A DNA stretch of 64,000 nucleotides from positions 134,008,101-134,072,100 of the forward strand of contig OX465283.1 of assembly GCA_949987705.1 (NCBI GenBank). The letters run 5' to 3'. The position numbers and the translations under genes are program-made. The notes under the pieces are model-generated. The model saw only the letters and a program-made list of their open reading frames with translations, did not search any database and was not told the origin of the DNA. This document shows positions 11,081 through 22,323 of the stretch, piece by piece. Origin of the DNA: Thereva unica (lineage: Eukaryota > Arthropoda > Insecta > Diptera > Therevidae). Numbering within the stretch: position 1 is the stretch's first letter; each line of letters begins with the position of its first letter.

Positions 11081-13020
11081 TCACACTCTTGTCGGAGATG
11101 TTCGCCTCCCACCAAGAATGCATTTTTTCTGGATTTCATTCAAAAATGTACACGCAAAATTTGATGCTACACCAGATGCAATTGGATACTCTCGGATTCA
11201 CTTTAGAAGTCATGCAAGCAGATCTCCTTAAATTGGTCAGTGCAATCAGACCTCGGCTAAGCCGCCATGCATCGGATACATGCAGGGGCGTACGGCGACT
11301 GCAACAACAACCCTCGCACGGCATTCCCTCTGGCACGTCGACCGTGAGTTTTCACCTGCCTATGGAAGTACCGAGATTCTTGGTACCTATGGCTACACGA
11401 AGAGATAAATTTTCTTTAATATTTTCCCCCGTCAGATTTTTTTCGCTGATTTTCTGTTTTCGCTATAGGTGAGAGCATGATTGCAAGAAAAATTCTGCGG
11501 TCTTATCGAGTAGACATCAATTAAGGTGTGATGCGTGGATAAAGTGGGCAATTAAATTTTTGTTTTAATCAACACTTTTGATTACGTAACTGACGGCGGT
11601 GAAATTTTATGATCCACTTCTTTCGCAACATAAATAGTCTAGATTAGTATAAAAGAATGATTTTCTCCGACACAATTTTTCAATGGTGATTCCATGTGGC
11701 TTGCGAAAGTTGTTTTAATTGAAGGTGTTCCATCAGAGACGACGGCCATTCGTGCGGTCTCTTGTATTGTTGCAATTAGTCAACTGGAAAACTTATTGAT
11801 GGGAAAGCATTTAACACTCGGTTTAGACGGCTTGTGAGCATGACTTGCATGGTAATTTTTCTTCTACGCTCTTAGATATTTATGGTTTTGTAAGTTATCT
11901 GAACTTTCTCATAAAAATGAAAATGGGAGTAATTAATTAAAAGCTCATGTATGTTTAATGTATAGAAGTTTTCAAACTCCGTGACACAAATAATTTGAAG
12001 GGTTCTGCGCACCTCCTTGCCCAATTTCATAAAATTTGTTCTATCATTTCCCCTCTTTTAACTTAAAAAGGCAACAAACGCAGAAAAAACTCAACAAAAT
12101 AATTTGGGAAGGGATGTGCGCATGCCGGATGAATAAAGTTAAGTAATCTTTATATGTATTGAGCAGAGCTTTGAAAAAAAATGTAAAACTCCTGCTCAAC
12201 AAAGGCAGTTTAACCATCGTAATAAGCATAATTTTACTATAATTATGCTAAATATTTCTCATCCCTAAATTTAAAATAAATTGAAAGAATTGCTGGAAAA
12301 ATTTCTTTTAAAGATATGAGCATTTTCATTCATAAATTGAGAGTTCTCCGCAGCCGCAAGCAACACAACCTCCCCAGGCAGAAGCGCGCTTGCGACTGGC
12401 GGAAAATGTCAAAAATCTAGTAATCAAAGTGATAAAAACACAAATATCGTATTTTTTAGTAGAAATTACTACAAATTATTTCTGTGGCATATGTGTAAAA
12501 TATAAAAACCTTAAAATAAAAAAAATATATAAAAACGGGTGTTTTTCAGTCATAATTTGTAAATTTTTTAAATAATCATTGAAGTCCCAGAAAAATACAC
12601 CTCCCTTTGGCAATACGCAGTCGCGACTGATTACATGGCAGCAAGTGATTTGATAGGAGGAGTTAAGTGAAGCTTTTGTCTGAACTTTTTAACATTTTTA
12701 AGAGCTTAGCTGGGGAAGATGCGCGGGATGTCACGAGGTTTGAAAACGTCTATACGTTTTAAAATGCGAATAAGCAAATAATCTTTGCCTAACTGATTTT
12801 ACATTGTCACTAAGTAAAGTTGGTTTTATAATATTTATTATAAATATTAAAATTTAGTATCACACTGAAAACTTAGATTACTGCGCCTTCTTTTAAGGAA
12901 TGAATAGACTGTCAAAAATGCTGTACGCCAGATGCAAAGATTTATTGAAAGCGTTTCAGTCAAGGCAAAAACATTTTGAACCTCAGAATCATAAAATTTC
13001 TCCTCTTTGGCAATTGTATC
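11081..13020. other. AT-rich intergenic DNA
   Basis: I see no convincing gene. The open frame at 11056-11472 begins in the promoter area of Osiris gene 1, has no domain and ends in AT-rich DNA. No paired element ends were found up to the MITE at 13021. Confidence 0.4.
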
Positions 13021-13349
13021 AGGGGGCGTTCAAGTATTACGTAACGAAATTTTTGAATTTTTTTTACCCTCTCCCCCTGTAACGCGCCGTAACGTTTTTC
13101 TGTACCCCCCCCCCCAAGTGGCCACTTTTACCTAAAAGTGACAATTATATGGCGCGCGCAAAGTACCGGAAAGCCGCTAAAATAGCTTTTTATTGTTTAT
13201 TTAAATAAATTTTTTTATTTAAATAAAAAAACAATGTTACGTAACACGTTGTTTCAACCCCTCCCCCGCCCCTGTAACGCATCGTAGCATCGTAACGTTT
13301 TACAACCCCCCTCCCCCAAATTGCGTTACGTATTACTTGAACGCTCCCT
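13021..13349. mobile_element. ~329-bp MITE with 26-bp TIRs
   Basis: The left end AGGGGGCGTTCAAGTATTAC and the right end GTATTACTTGAACGCTCCCT are inverted copies, extended inward by GTAACG/CGTTAC. C-rich blocks (CCCCCCCCC at 13106, CCCCTCCCCC at 13259) and repeated TAACGC words fill the flanks. No coding. The target duplication is not clear; TCAG on each side is one option. Superfamily undetermined. Confidence 0.75.
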
Positions 13350-13657
13350 CAGTATCATGTTAATATGCTAAGACGGACCAATAATACAAGCTGTCACTTC
13401 TGCTTAATACTGGGTCATTTACTATACAGTTACGAAGGCCGTAACAGTGAGGAGTAGGCTCAATTGCCTTGGCCACTTCTGTTGTGAGAATAGCACTATT
13501 ATAGCAGCTGTTACACAACAGAGTGTCCTCGAGACCTCTTAGTTCTACGGCCTTTAAGCTAACCTAACCTAAGTATGTTCCAAACACTTGGACTTCCTTC
13601 TATAGGTATTAGGAGATTCATGTTGTTTTTAATTTTAACAATCGGTTGCCATTATGT
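13350..13657. other. Unannotated stretch, possible LINE tail
   Basis: No gene. AACCTAACCTAA at about 13561 resembles the simple 3' tails of some LINEs (compare the AGGTTAGGTT word at 56690), but nothing upstream can be read as protein. Confidence 0.3.
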
Positions 13658-13660
13658 TAA

Positions 13661-13804
13661 ACTTATCCTACGGTCGAATTGGATGTACATCCAGATTTTC
13701 ATCACACCGCAACGAGTTTTAATTGCCCGACCGGCTTACAATCGATAGTTTTGATTGTCATCCGCATTTCGGTGCACATCTAATTTCATCGTGTATGGGG
13801 GCCT
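13661..13804. mobile_element. Harbinger-like MITE, copy 2 (degraded left end)
   Basis: This 144-bp sequence aligns with the MITE at 60950-61104. Shared words in order are GGTC-AATTGG, CCAGATTTTCATCA, GACCGGC, ACAATCGATAGTTTTG and CGTGTATGGGGGCCT. TAA flanks both sides (13658-13660 and 13805-13807), fitting the TWA target of the PIF/Harbinger group. The first ~10 bases of the left terminal repeat have diverged. Confidence 0.7.
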
Positions 13805-13812
13805 TAAGTCGC

Positions 13813-14416
13813 AAAATGCTAAAAAACGAAGAATATTTGGATGAGACTCAACCTTTGAGCGCAATTACGATATGCACGTCGCCGCGTTTTGAGAATGAAT
13901 TTTTATGAAACACTTCAAAATAAGCGGAAAATGTATAATACACTTTTTCGATATCTGGCTTTATTCCCGAGCCACCAATAAATCGAAGTATCCAGTTTTT
14001 CATACAATTATCTATAGCATCTCTTGAGCTTTAATACGGTAACGATATCCACTTCGCCGCGCTTTGCTAAATAACACGAAAATCTAATCTTAATAAAAAA
14101 AAGTGTCTGTCAGTCTGTTGTGTCTGCTTGTGCGTACCGTCACGCGTAGGAGCCAAACTAGAAGAGATAGAGACCGGATGTTTTTGTAGATGCATGATAA
14201 CCCCAACAGGTGATTAAAAGTTTTCGTTTTTCGAAATTTTAATTAGTTTTTTTTTAATTAATTAATTAGTAGGTACGATTTTTCACCATTTTTTCTGTTC
14301 TACACCTCTGCAACTTGATTTTGACCAACTTTCATGTAACCGATTATGCCCTAATTTTGGCCATATGCATAGTTCGCTTGCATGACAATGCAATATGCCA
14401 TTTTTGTAAACAAAAA
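13813..14416. other. Unannotated stretch
   Basis: No gene recognised. AGTGTCTGTCAGTCTGTTG at 14101 followed by GTCACGCGTAGGAGCC resembles dispersed repeat starts seen in many insects, but I cannot place it in a family from one copy. Confidence 0.3.
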
Positions 14417-14471
14417 GCTGGTGGTCCGAGCGGGACGACCCCGCAACGGCTAACGGATCAAAGAAGAAGAC
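14417..14471 (+). mobile_element. Tiny inverted-plus-direct RTE-like LINE insertion
   Basis: Bases 14417-14449 are the reverse complement of the last codons of the LINE at 1197-1230, with two mismatches. They are followed at once by 14450-14471 in direct orientation (CTAACGGATCAAAGAAGAAG), matching 1229-1248. An inverted 5' part joined to a direct 3' tail is the hallmark of twin priming during LINE integration. Confidence 0.7.
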
Positions 14472-15051
14472 CTTTTCATTTGATACCCATGTCGGGGATC
14501 GTGAAACACAATTACAATATTCGGCCGCTATCTTGGAGCCGCCATCTTTATTTGAAAATTAGAGGAAAATAGCTAGCTGAAGTAAATAGTGATAAATTTC
14601 ATGTTATTTTGGTATATATGTCATTATTTCATTTGTTCTAGATCATGATAGTGGAGAACTTTCGCTTTCCCAGTTTTAAACGTCAAAGGATTAGTCAGAA
14701 TTTCTACAATAACTACCTTTTCGTAAGGGTTAAATGAAGTTGTATGCAGTTAGTACAATTTGGGATAACCGTCAAAGCTACTTACTACAGCTACTGTCAA
14801 AAATCACTAATTTATATGAATGTCTTTTGTTCTGTGAAAGTCAAATCTTAAGAGTCGACTTTTGTACTACCAGGTCTCCATGTCGTACTCGTCATTGTGC
14901 AATGTCTGATAGTAAGGTTGCTTCGAAGGAAGAAGTAGAGGACAGGATAGATTTATAAGAGCGATTCACTTGCTGGATGTTGTAGAAGCTCATACCAAAG
15001 AAAAGAAATATGGACGACGACTACAAATGTAACAAAAATAAAACAAAACTA

Positions 15052-16083
15052 GTTGGGATGTGGGTTCGACCCTTTCGGTCCACACGATCAACTTCCCAGT
15101 ATGATGGATGTTGAATATATGATTGGATATTTTAATAATAAATGAACAATAGGCAATATAGAATATATCTATAATACCGAGAATTTGTCACAATTGTTTA
15201 TCAATATTTTCGCTAAAATGTCAAACTAAATGTGCGCACTTACAAGATTAGGATGACGTAAATAAAATTGATGTATTAATGTTTTTCGGCACCTCAATGA
15301 AGTAGATATAGTTTTTAGTTCGCGCGGTATCGTGCAGGTACAAAAATCACTTAAGTCATTTAAACCAAAAACTGCTGGACCGAATATTATAAAAATCTTT
15401 TCAGATTATATTGTCGCTAATACGCTTCGAACGGCACCTCAAGTAAGTCGATATCTTTCGTGGTTCGGGCGATATCGTGTAGGTACAAAAATCACTTACG
15501 CCGCTTAAACAAAAAAACGGCTGGACTGAATTTTATGAAAATCTTTTCAGATCATATTTTGGTTAATACTCTTCGAACGGCACGTCATCTAAGTCGATAT
15601 CTTTTATAGTTCGCGCGATATCGTGCAGGTACAAAAATCACTTAAGTCATTTAAACCAAAAAACCGCTGGACCGAATATTATAAAAATCTTTTCAGATTA
15701 TATTGTCGCTAATACGCTTCGAACGGCACCTCAAGTAAGTTAATATCTTTCGTGGTTCGGGCGATATCGTGCAGGTACAAAAATCACTTACGTCGCTTAA
15801 ACAAAAAAACGGCTGGACCGAATTTCATGAAAATCTTTTCAGATAATATTTCGGTTAATACGCTTCGAACGACACCTCAACGAAGTCGACATTAGTTTTG
15901 GTTCGCGCGATATCGTGCAGGAAAAAATGACCACATCCGTACGCACATACACACACACACACATACTTCCTCCCAATTTTTTGCTTAAAATGCTCCTGGT
16001 ACCTTGAAAGATGAAAATACGTAGAAATTTTCGATTTCGATTTTCGGACCGATTACAATAACTTCCTATACTGGGAAGTTAAA
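15052..16083 (+). mobile_element. Dispersed repeat R, copy 2, with expanded tandem array
   Basis: This is a second copy of the repeat at 7977-9293, with the same opening ~200 bp and closing ~150 bp. AACTTCCCAGTAT (15098) pairs with ATACTGGGAAGTT at the 3' end. The middle differs: it carries five unit starts instead of three, while part of the unique block seen at 8220-8740 is absent. No coding. Confidence 0.75.
15287..15935 (+). repeat. Tandem 145-146-bp array with alternating A and B units
   Basis: Units start at 15287, 15432, 15578, 15724 and 15870. Units 1 and 3 share CACTTAAGTCATTTAAACC and the end TTATATTGTCGCTAATACG. Units 2 and 4 share TTCGTGGTTCGGGCGATATC and CACTTACG-CGCTTAAAC. The array thus grew by duplicating a ~292-bp AB dimer. 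An AC run follows at about 15947-15963. Confidence 0.9.
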
Positions 16084-16493
16084 AATTGTAACGTGGTTTT
16101 GATCTCACAAAGTTTATATCCCCAATTCCAGCTGTCTGAACTATCGGAGTTAGCCTCGTGTTATGCCTCCTGAAACCATGAAATTCGCTAACCAGCGGGA
16201 AAGGGCTGTAATGACGACAGTAGTGGTCAGTAGTCTACCAGGTGCTAAGTGAAGGCTTGCGCTACACGGAACTTTGGTTCCCTTTTATTAACCAGTTAAG
16301 CCAGCGAAATACATTATTAGGGGTACTCTACACCCCTATAATCACAACCACGGCGACCGAATAAGTTCAATTTATATTCTGTATCTGCCGCATGCATTTA
16401 TACAACGAATTTGGACCAAGACCAAAACAGGTAGTCAATTGGAAGGTCTTAATTGCTCTGTATTTAATGAGGATGACAATGGATGACAATGTA

Positions 16494-19078
16494 GGTCAAA
16501 TGGTAGCAACGGCCTCAGGGACCTTTGATGGTGCCGGTACATCAAAGAGACAAATCCTGGGTAACGCCACCTGCGATCTAGGGTCTTCACGATCTAAGAT
16601 TTTCCGATATGCTACCGAATCCAACCTCAACCTCCACGAAGATGTAGATTTTACATCGGGTGTCCCCTGGATGCTCTTGTCTACACAAGAGTAACAGACT
16701 GAGGAGGGTGAAAGGCGAGTGTTTCGCGCCTCAAAACGAAGCAAATACCGGACTGGTCCTCCAGGTTGGGGGTTGGGCGGCAGGCTGACAACCTTCCACC
16801 GTAAAAACCCAACCCTCACGAATCTTCAAGGCAGGCCTCGGACAGGACGGACTCAACGGCAACGACTCAGGCAACGGAATATTTAATTCGATCTTGGAAC
16901 ATGGAACGTCAGGACGCTCAAAAGAACGGGCGCTCTGTGTACGCTTTTATTAGTACTAAAAAAAATATAGCATAAGGATCACAGCCCTTCAAGAAACAAA
17001 ATGGACCCACAGTGGTATAATGGATCTAAAAACCCACACGGTACTCTCCAGCGGATCATCAAATGGAAGAAGAGAGTTCGGAGTAGGATTCATTATAGAG
17101 AAGGAAATGAAATCTCTGATTCTGGACTTCCAACCAGTCAGCAATAGAATATGCACACTTCGCATTAAAACAAGGCTACATAACATTAGTCTTATAAACG
17201 TCCACGCGCCCACAGAAGAGAAAACGGATGAGGAGAAAGAGGAATTCTACCAAGAGCTAACAAACACCATCAGGTTAATACCGTCAAACGATATTAAAAT
17301 AGTGCTTGGAGATATGAATGCCACAGTAGGAAAAGAAGAGGAGTTCCTAGGAGTCATAGGAAAGCATAGCCTACATAACGTTACCAATGACAATGGTAGT
17401 CGATTAATCGATTTCGCAAGCTCAAACGCAATGGTAGTAAGTTCAACAATGTTCCCGCACAAAGATATACATAAGATGACGTGGCAGTCATCAGACGGAG
17501 TAACTAATAATCAAATTGACCACGTCCTAATTGAAAGAAGAGGGGCCACGAGTATACTGGACGTAAGAACAATGAGAGGAGCGTGCTGTGGCTCGGACCA
17601 CTATCTAGTCAAAGTGAAATTGAGAACCCGGATAGCAACTAAAACGCATAGAGGCCCAACTCAACCAAAATACGATATAGATAAGCTAAAACGGGAAGAA
17701 ATAAGAGATGCCTACCAACATGCTGTCGTACAAAACTTGAGAGAGGTAGATGAGCAGCCCAACATCAACGACAAATGGGAACAGGTCAAAAGCAGCATAA
17801 AGGGGGCAGCAGAAGAGGCACTAGGCTGGGCCCCCAGACAGACTAGAATTGATTGGTTTGACCAAGACTGTAGATCCGCAATTGAAGAAAGAAACCAGAG
17901 CCACCGAGAGTACATCGCAAGGCCAACAAGAGCAAGGATGGAAGTCTTCAAGGAAAAAAGAAAAATCGCAGACAAGCTGTGCAGAAAGAAGAAGAGGGAA
18001 TAGCTAAATAGGAAAATCTTACATATACAGGAAGACTTCAATGAAGGGAGAATTAGACAAGCGTACAAAGGAACTCGCCAGATCACCAATAAGTTTCAGC
18101 CAAGAACGGACATCTGCAAGGACATAGATGGGAACTTGTTGGCAGATCCTGATAGGATAAAGGAAAGGTGGAGAGAGTATTTTCAGAACCTATTGAATCC
18201 TATTTCCATATTAAACGAGAATGCAGAGACAGAGGCATTTGAAATTCCCCAAGATAACATCTCAATAGATCCACCAACACTGGATGAGGTGCGGGAAGCT
18301 GTAAAAAGGCAGAACAGCAACAAATCGCCTGGCGCCGATGGAATAGCAGCTGAGCTGCTAAAGGAAGGAGGACCCCAACTATTACAAGCCTTACACGAGC
18401 TCATATGCACCATCTGGAAGGAAGAAGTTATACCGGAGGACTGGAAGAAAGCGATGTATTAAGGAGATAAATTAAACTGCAAAAACTACAGAGGCATCTC
18501 ACTCCTCAGCACCAGCTACAAAATCTTCACAATACTTGTGAAACAAAAACTGGAACCTATAGCGGAAGGCCTTATAGGAGAATATCAAGCTGGTTTTAGG
18601 ACAACCAGGTCAACATCGGACCAACTGCTGACCTTAAGGCAAATTCTGGAGAAAACCTGGGAAAGGAATGTAGATGTATACCAGATATTTGCCGACTTTC
18701 AACAGGCATATGACTCAATAAACAGAGGGAGGCTATACGAAATCCTATCGGAAATAGGAATCCCCTCAAAGTTGGTACAACTGATCAAATGCGCCACAAA
18801 TAGCTCACTGGCGAAAGTGAGGATCCAAAATGTTATAACAGAGAAGTTCGAAGTACGTCAAGAACTTAGACAAGGAGATGGGCTGGCCCCCATGCTTTTC
18901 AACCTGGCCCTAGAATGGGTGATAAGGAAAACGTCAGTCCAGAGAAGTGCATCAATAGCTACCCAGTCGGTACAATTACTTGGATATGCGGATGACGTAA
19001 ACATCGTGGGAAGGTCCTTTTTGGCAGCAAAAGAAGTCTATGTCGAATTAAAAGAGGCGGCAAAGGACATAGCCCTGA
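16494..19078 (+). mobile_element. RTE-like LINE 'RTE-A' copy 1, 5' part (to the BEL insertion)
   Basis: The left boundary is set by comparison with copy 2, which becomes alike at 61305 (GGTCAAATGGTAGCAA) while the upstream flanks differ. About 390 bp of leader precede the endonuclease start GTWNVRTL near 16895. Here an extra A in the A-run at about 16958-16965 (eight versus seven in copy 2) shifts the frame just before LQETKWT. The element continues with endonuclease and RT and is interrupted at 19078 in the codon after IAL; it resumes at 22323. Confidence 0.85.
16890..19078 (+). pseudogene. RTE-A endonuclease-RT polyprotein (broken)
   Basis: The AP-type endonuclease runs from GTWNVRTL through INVHAPTEEKTDEE, VLGDMNATVG, NNQIDHVLIE and CGSDHYLVKVKLR (ends ~17620); these carry the usual catalytic Asp/Asn/His positions. 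The RT follows in the same frame: NKSPGADGIAAELLK, NYRGISLLSTSYKI, EYQAGFRTTRSTSDQ, DFQQAYDSI, LRQGDGLAPMLFNLALE and LLGYADDVNIV. Breaks are the A-run frameshift near 16960, a stop at 18001-18003, a stop at 18460-18462 where about five codons seem lost before GDKLNCKNYRG, and the BEL insertion. The remaining C-terminal part lies at 22323-23021. Confidence 0.85.
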
Positions 19079-19412
19079 TGTGCAAGCACATCACAAAAAC
19101 ATAATTTAACCAATTTAACCTAAATAAATTAATGAAGTAATATCCAACAACCTACATTACTTCAAGTATTACAAGCAATCTAGAACAATGAAGATATTAG
19201 GTAATAATATAATTAAAAATACGTTAATTAAGTAGGTCAAGCAATTAATATATAAGCCCAAATGCAATGTACCTTAATCGTAGTCTTACTAACTGATTCT
19301 TATGGAACAGTAAAAGGAAATAAAGAATTAACTCAAATATAAGTATATTTTCACTCATAAAACCGCTATCCAATTGTTAAAGTTGTGCGGTCTTTAACAC
19401 GTCCTACTACAC
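19079..19412 (+). repeat. Probable 5' LTR of the BEL element
   Basis: It starts TGTGCAAGC or TGCAAGC and probably ends ...CTACTACA, giving the TG...CA ends of an LTR. Inside are TATATAAG at 19249-19256 and AATAAA at 19319-19324, in promoter-then-polyadenylation order. Without a second LTR the ends cannot be proven. Confidence 0.5.
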
Positions 19413-22322
19413 ATCCACTACTCACCCAGAGTTCATCATTTGGTCCTTCGAGCCTGCAAAAGGAAAACCAGTGCGCCCCTACAAGGAGTAAGCAGCACCT
19501 AAGAAAACCATCATAATAAACCTAACAACACCACCACCGATTATCGATTTACAACCGATCATCGAACAACATTCCACGGCATCGCGTTAATTACACCGAT
19601 CTACACCACTAGACGATTTCGCGGAGTCACCACCGAGGAAAATATACAACCGAAAGACTACAATCAACTGAGGAATTAAAACTTTTCCCAGAATTTAACA
19701 TTCACCTTCCCAACGCGAGTCATCAACCTTGGTGTCAAGTTACAATTTGACGACCTAAGTCAATACCAGAGTTCAACAGAGTCACAACGACACCAATCAA
19801 GACTACCGCTGATAATATCCAGCCAGACTTACCCCAACAACCGCAATGGACTTGGATAAATTAACCACCCAACAAGCTGCAACGGGTAAAACCATTATCC
19901 ATCTTTTGGACCTCATCAAAAAAGAACCTAAGGATAGACGAGTTCCAAATACAATTCAGAGAAGATACAAAGAATTGGATGAATTATGGGCAGATTTTGA
20001 CCACTGTAATGAGGAAATTTTAAAATACAACGAGCCAACCCATAAATATCATCAAAGCAATTATTATCAGCAAGTCGTCGCCGTTGTGGAGCAAGCACGA
20101 AATTTGCTGTATACATACACTATGGCATATGTTGCATCATTAACGAATGCTGACCAAGCAGGTGAAGAAAGCTCATCGAAACAATTATTGTCAAACGAAA
20201 ATGAAATACGCCAAAAAAAATTGTCGCTGAGAATGGAAGCATTCAAGCAACAATTAACTTCCATCAACTTAGAGGAAGTAACATCCAAAGGTGCGATCGA
20301 ATTCTACACTCAAGAGCTTTCGGAGAACTTTAGAAGCTTGCAGCAATTGTTTGAAGAAACGCAGCTTTACACCGATGACCACTGCATGACAAAATTGACC
20401 CATCTATGCGAGGAAACAAAGCAAACTTATTATGGTATCATAATAAGCTTGCAAAACAAAAAAGAAGTTGCGGATAATATGCCTCTACAAAAGGAGATGC
20501 GTTTACCGAGATTAACTGTTCCCGTATTCGACGGGACTTTTGATTCTTGGAGAAGCTTTTTTAACGTATACTCCAAACTAATCCATGGGAACGATAAATT
20601 ATCAAGAGTAGAAAAAATGCAATACCTTAAAACTAATGTAGCCGGAGAAGCAATGAACCTTATAAGCCATTTGGACATTTCCGAAGAAAATTACGATGAC
20701 GCGTGGGAAATGCTAATTGACAGATTTGGCAATGAAAGGAAACTTGTCACAACTCAAGTAAACAGGTTGCTTGATCTCCCAACGCTGAAGGCAGAATCAG
20801 CTTCTGGAATAAAACATATACATGACACCCTGAAGGAGTCCCTAAGAGCTACTAATAACCTAGGTGTGGACACTAGCTCCTGGGCAGCATTAGTCACTCC
20901 AATAATACTACGTAAGGTTGATGTAGAGACATTAAGGTTTTTTGAGATTACGCTACTAAAACCAAAGAAAATACCAACTTTCGAAGTATTATTTAATTTC
21001 CTAGAAACAAGATTCAACGCACTAGAAAATTTGGGAGATCTGCAGAATGAAAACAGGAGTTGGAAGCAGACAAGTCAAAAACCAACCAAATTCCACGAAT
21101 TACGGAATATAACTCCATCACTTGATCAACGATGTCACCTATGTAACAAAGGACATTTAATATACTCCTGCGATAAATTTAGATCACTGTCAGTTCAAAA
21201 ACGTTTAGAAACGATTACAAGTAAAAAACTATGCCTGAACTGCCTAAGTCACGACATTAAAGAAGTATGTCACAGCCGCTTTAAATGCAGTATCTGCAAG
21301 AAAAAGCATCACACCTTACTTCACGATGAAAAACTGAGGAAAGGTAATCAACCGTCTACCACGAAGATAGGGAAAGGCAAGGAAGTCCTCACCAACTACG
21401 CAGCGCAAAATCAACAAGTTTTATTGGTTACTGCACTAATCAAGACCTTCGGCAGCAATGGTAAGGAAGAGCTACTACGAATATTGATTGATTCTGGTTC
21501 GCAAGCATCATTCATAACAGAACAAACTGTGCAGAGCCTTGGCATACCAAGAACCAAAGCGTGTGCCGAGGTATCAGGTATAGGAGAAATAAAACCAGGA
21601 AGCATTGTAGGGAAAGCAACATTAAAAATAATACCGAGATTTCCTTCAAGCTTTCAAATGGACGTGGACGTGCTTATCTTACCAAAACTAACAAAACTAC
21701 TTCCGAGCACGGACATATCTCATAGCTTACCATGGAAGGACATACTATTGGCCGATCCGACCTATAACAAACCCGGACCAATAGACATTATCGTAGGAGC
21801 CGACATCCTTCCTACAATTCTGCTTAATAATATCAGAAAGGCAGCAAAACTATTGGCCCAAAATACAGAACTTGGCTGGATTCTTTCAGGACAAACATCC
21901 ACCTCCCGTCAAGGAACTAATCTAGTGAGCATGATCACAGAAGTGGATATTAATGACCAGCTCAAAAGATTTTGGGAAATAGAGGATATTCCAAGTAACG
22001 ATACCCACTTATCCATCGCAGATCTAGAATGCGAACGCCAGTACCAAGAAACACATATTCGCAACAAGGACGGAACATATACCGTTTCAATCCCCTTCAA
22101 CAAACCCATGGAAACGCTTGGAGAATCACGAAGACGGGCACTAGCTCGTCTCCTACACTTAGAAGGAAAATTCTCTTCTAATAAGGCCTTAGAAGAGGGC
22201 TACAAAAAATTCATGAGAGAATACGTTGACTTAGGACACATGGTGTTAGCAAATACAACTGAATCACCGAAAGGACATCATTATTATATCCCTCATCATG
22301 CAGTGTTTAAAAACGATAGATA
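19079..22322 (+). mobile_element. BEL/Pao LTR retrotransposon, 5' half only, nested in RTE-A
   Basis: It starts with a TG-led LTR-like block and carries a leader and a gag-protease frame, then stops inside the start of the RT domain (HHAVFKNDR). RNase H, integrase and the 3' LTR are absent. Directly after it the host LINE resumes at INEEKTKVM. Compared with the related LINE at 46600 (LRLHINESKTK), no host codon is missing. The leader word TTTGGTCCTTCGAGCC at about 19439 is familiar from insect BEL elements. Confidence 0.85.
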
Positions 22323-22323
22323 A
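19846..22323 (+). pseudogene. BEL/Pao Gag-Pro-Pol, truncated after protease
   Basis: The 825-codon open frame starts at the first ATG after the leader. Residues ~1-215 are an N-terminal gag region. LPRLTVPVFDGTFDSWRSFF (~219 on) opens the DUF1759 capsid-like domain. Zinc knuckles follow at ~430-495 (CHLCNKGHLIYSC, CLNCLSH, CSICKKKHHTLLH). The aspartic protease (DUF1758) has ILIDSGSQASFI at ~545, then GADILPTIL and ELGWILSG. The frame enters the RT N-terminus (LKRFWEIE..., YYIPHHAVFKNDR) and then ends at the junction. It is complete and unbroken up to that point, so the insertion is recent, but it cannot copy itself. Confidence 0.9.

Noticed and set aside
11056..11472. 138-codon open frame next to Osiris gene 1
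   Set aside because: It has no domain and overlaps the putative promoter on the other strand; the composition looks non-coding.
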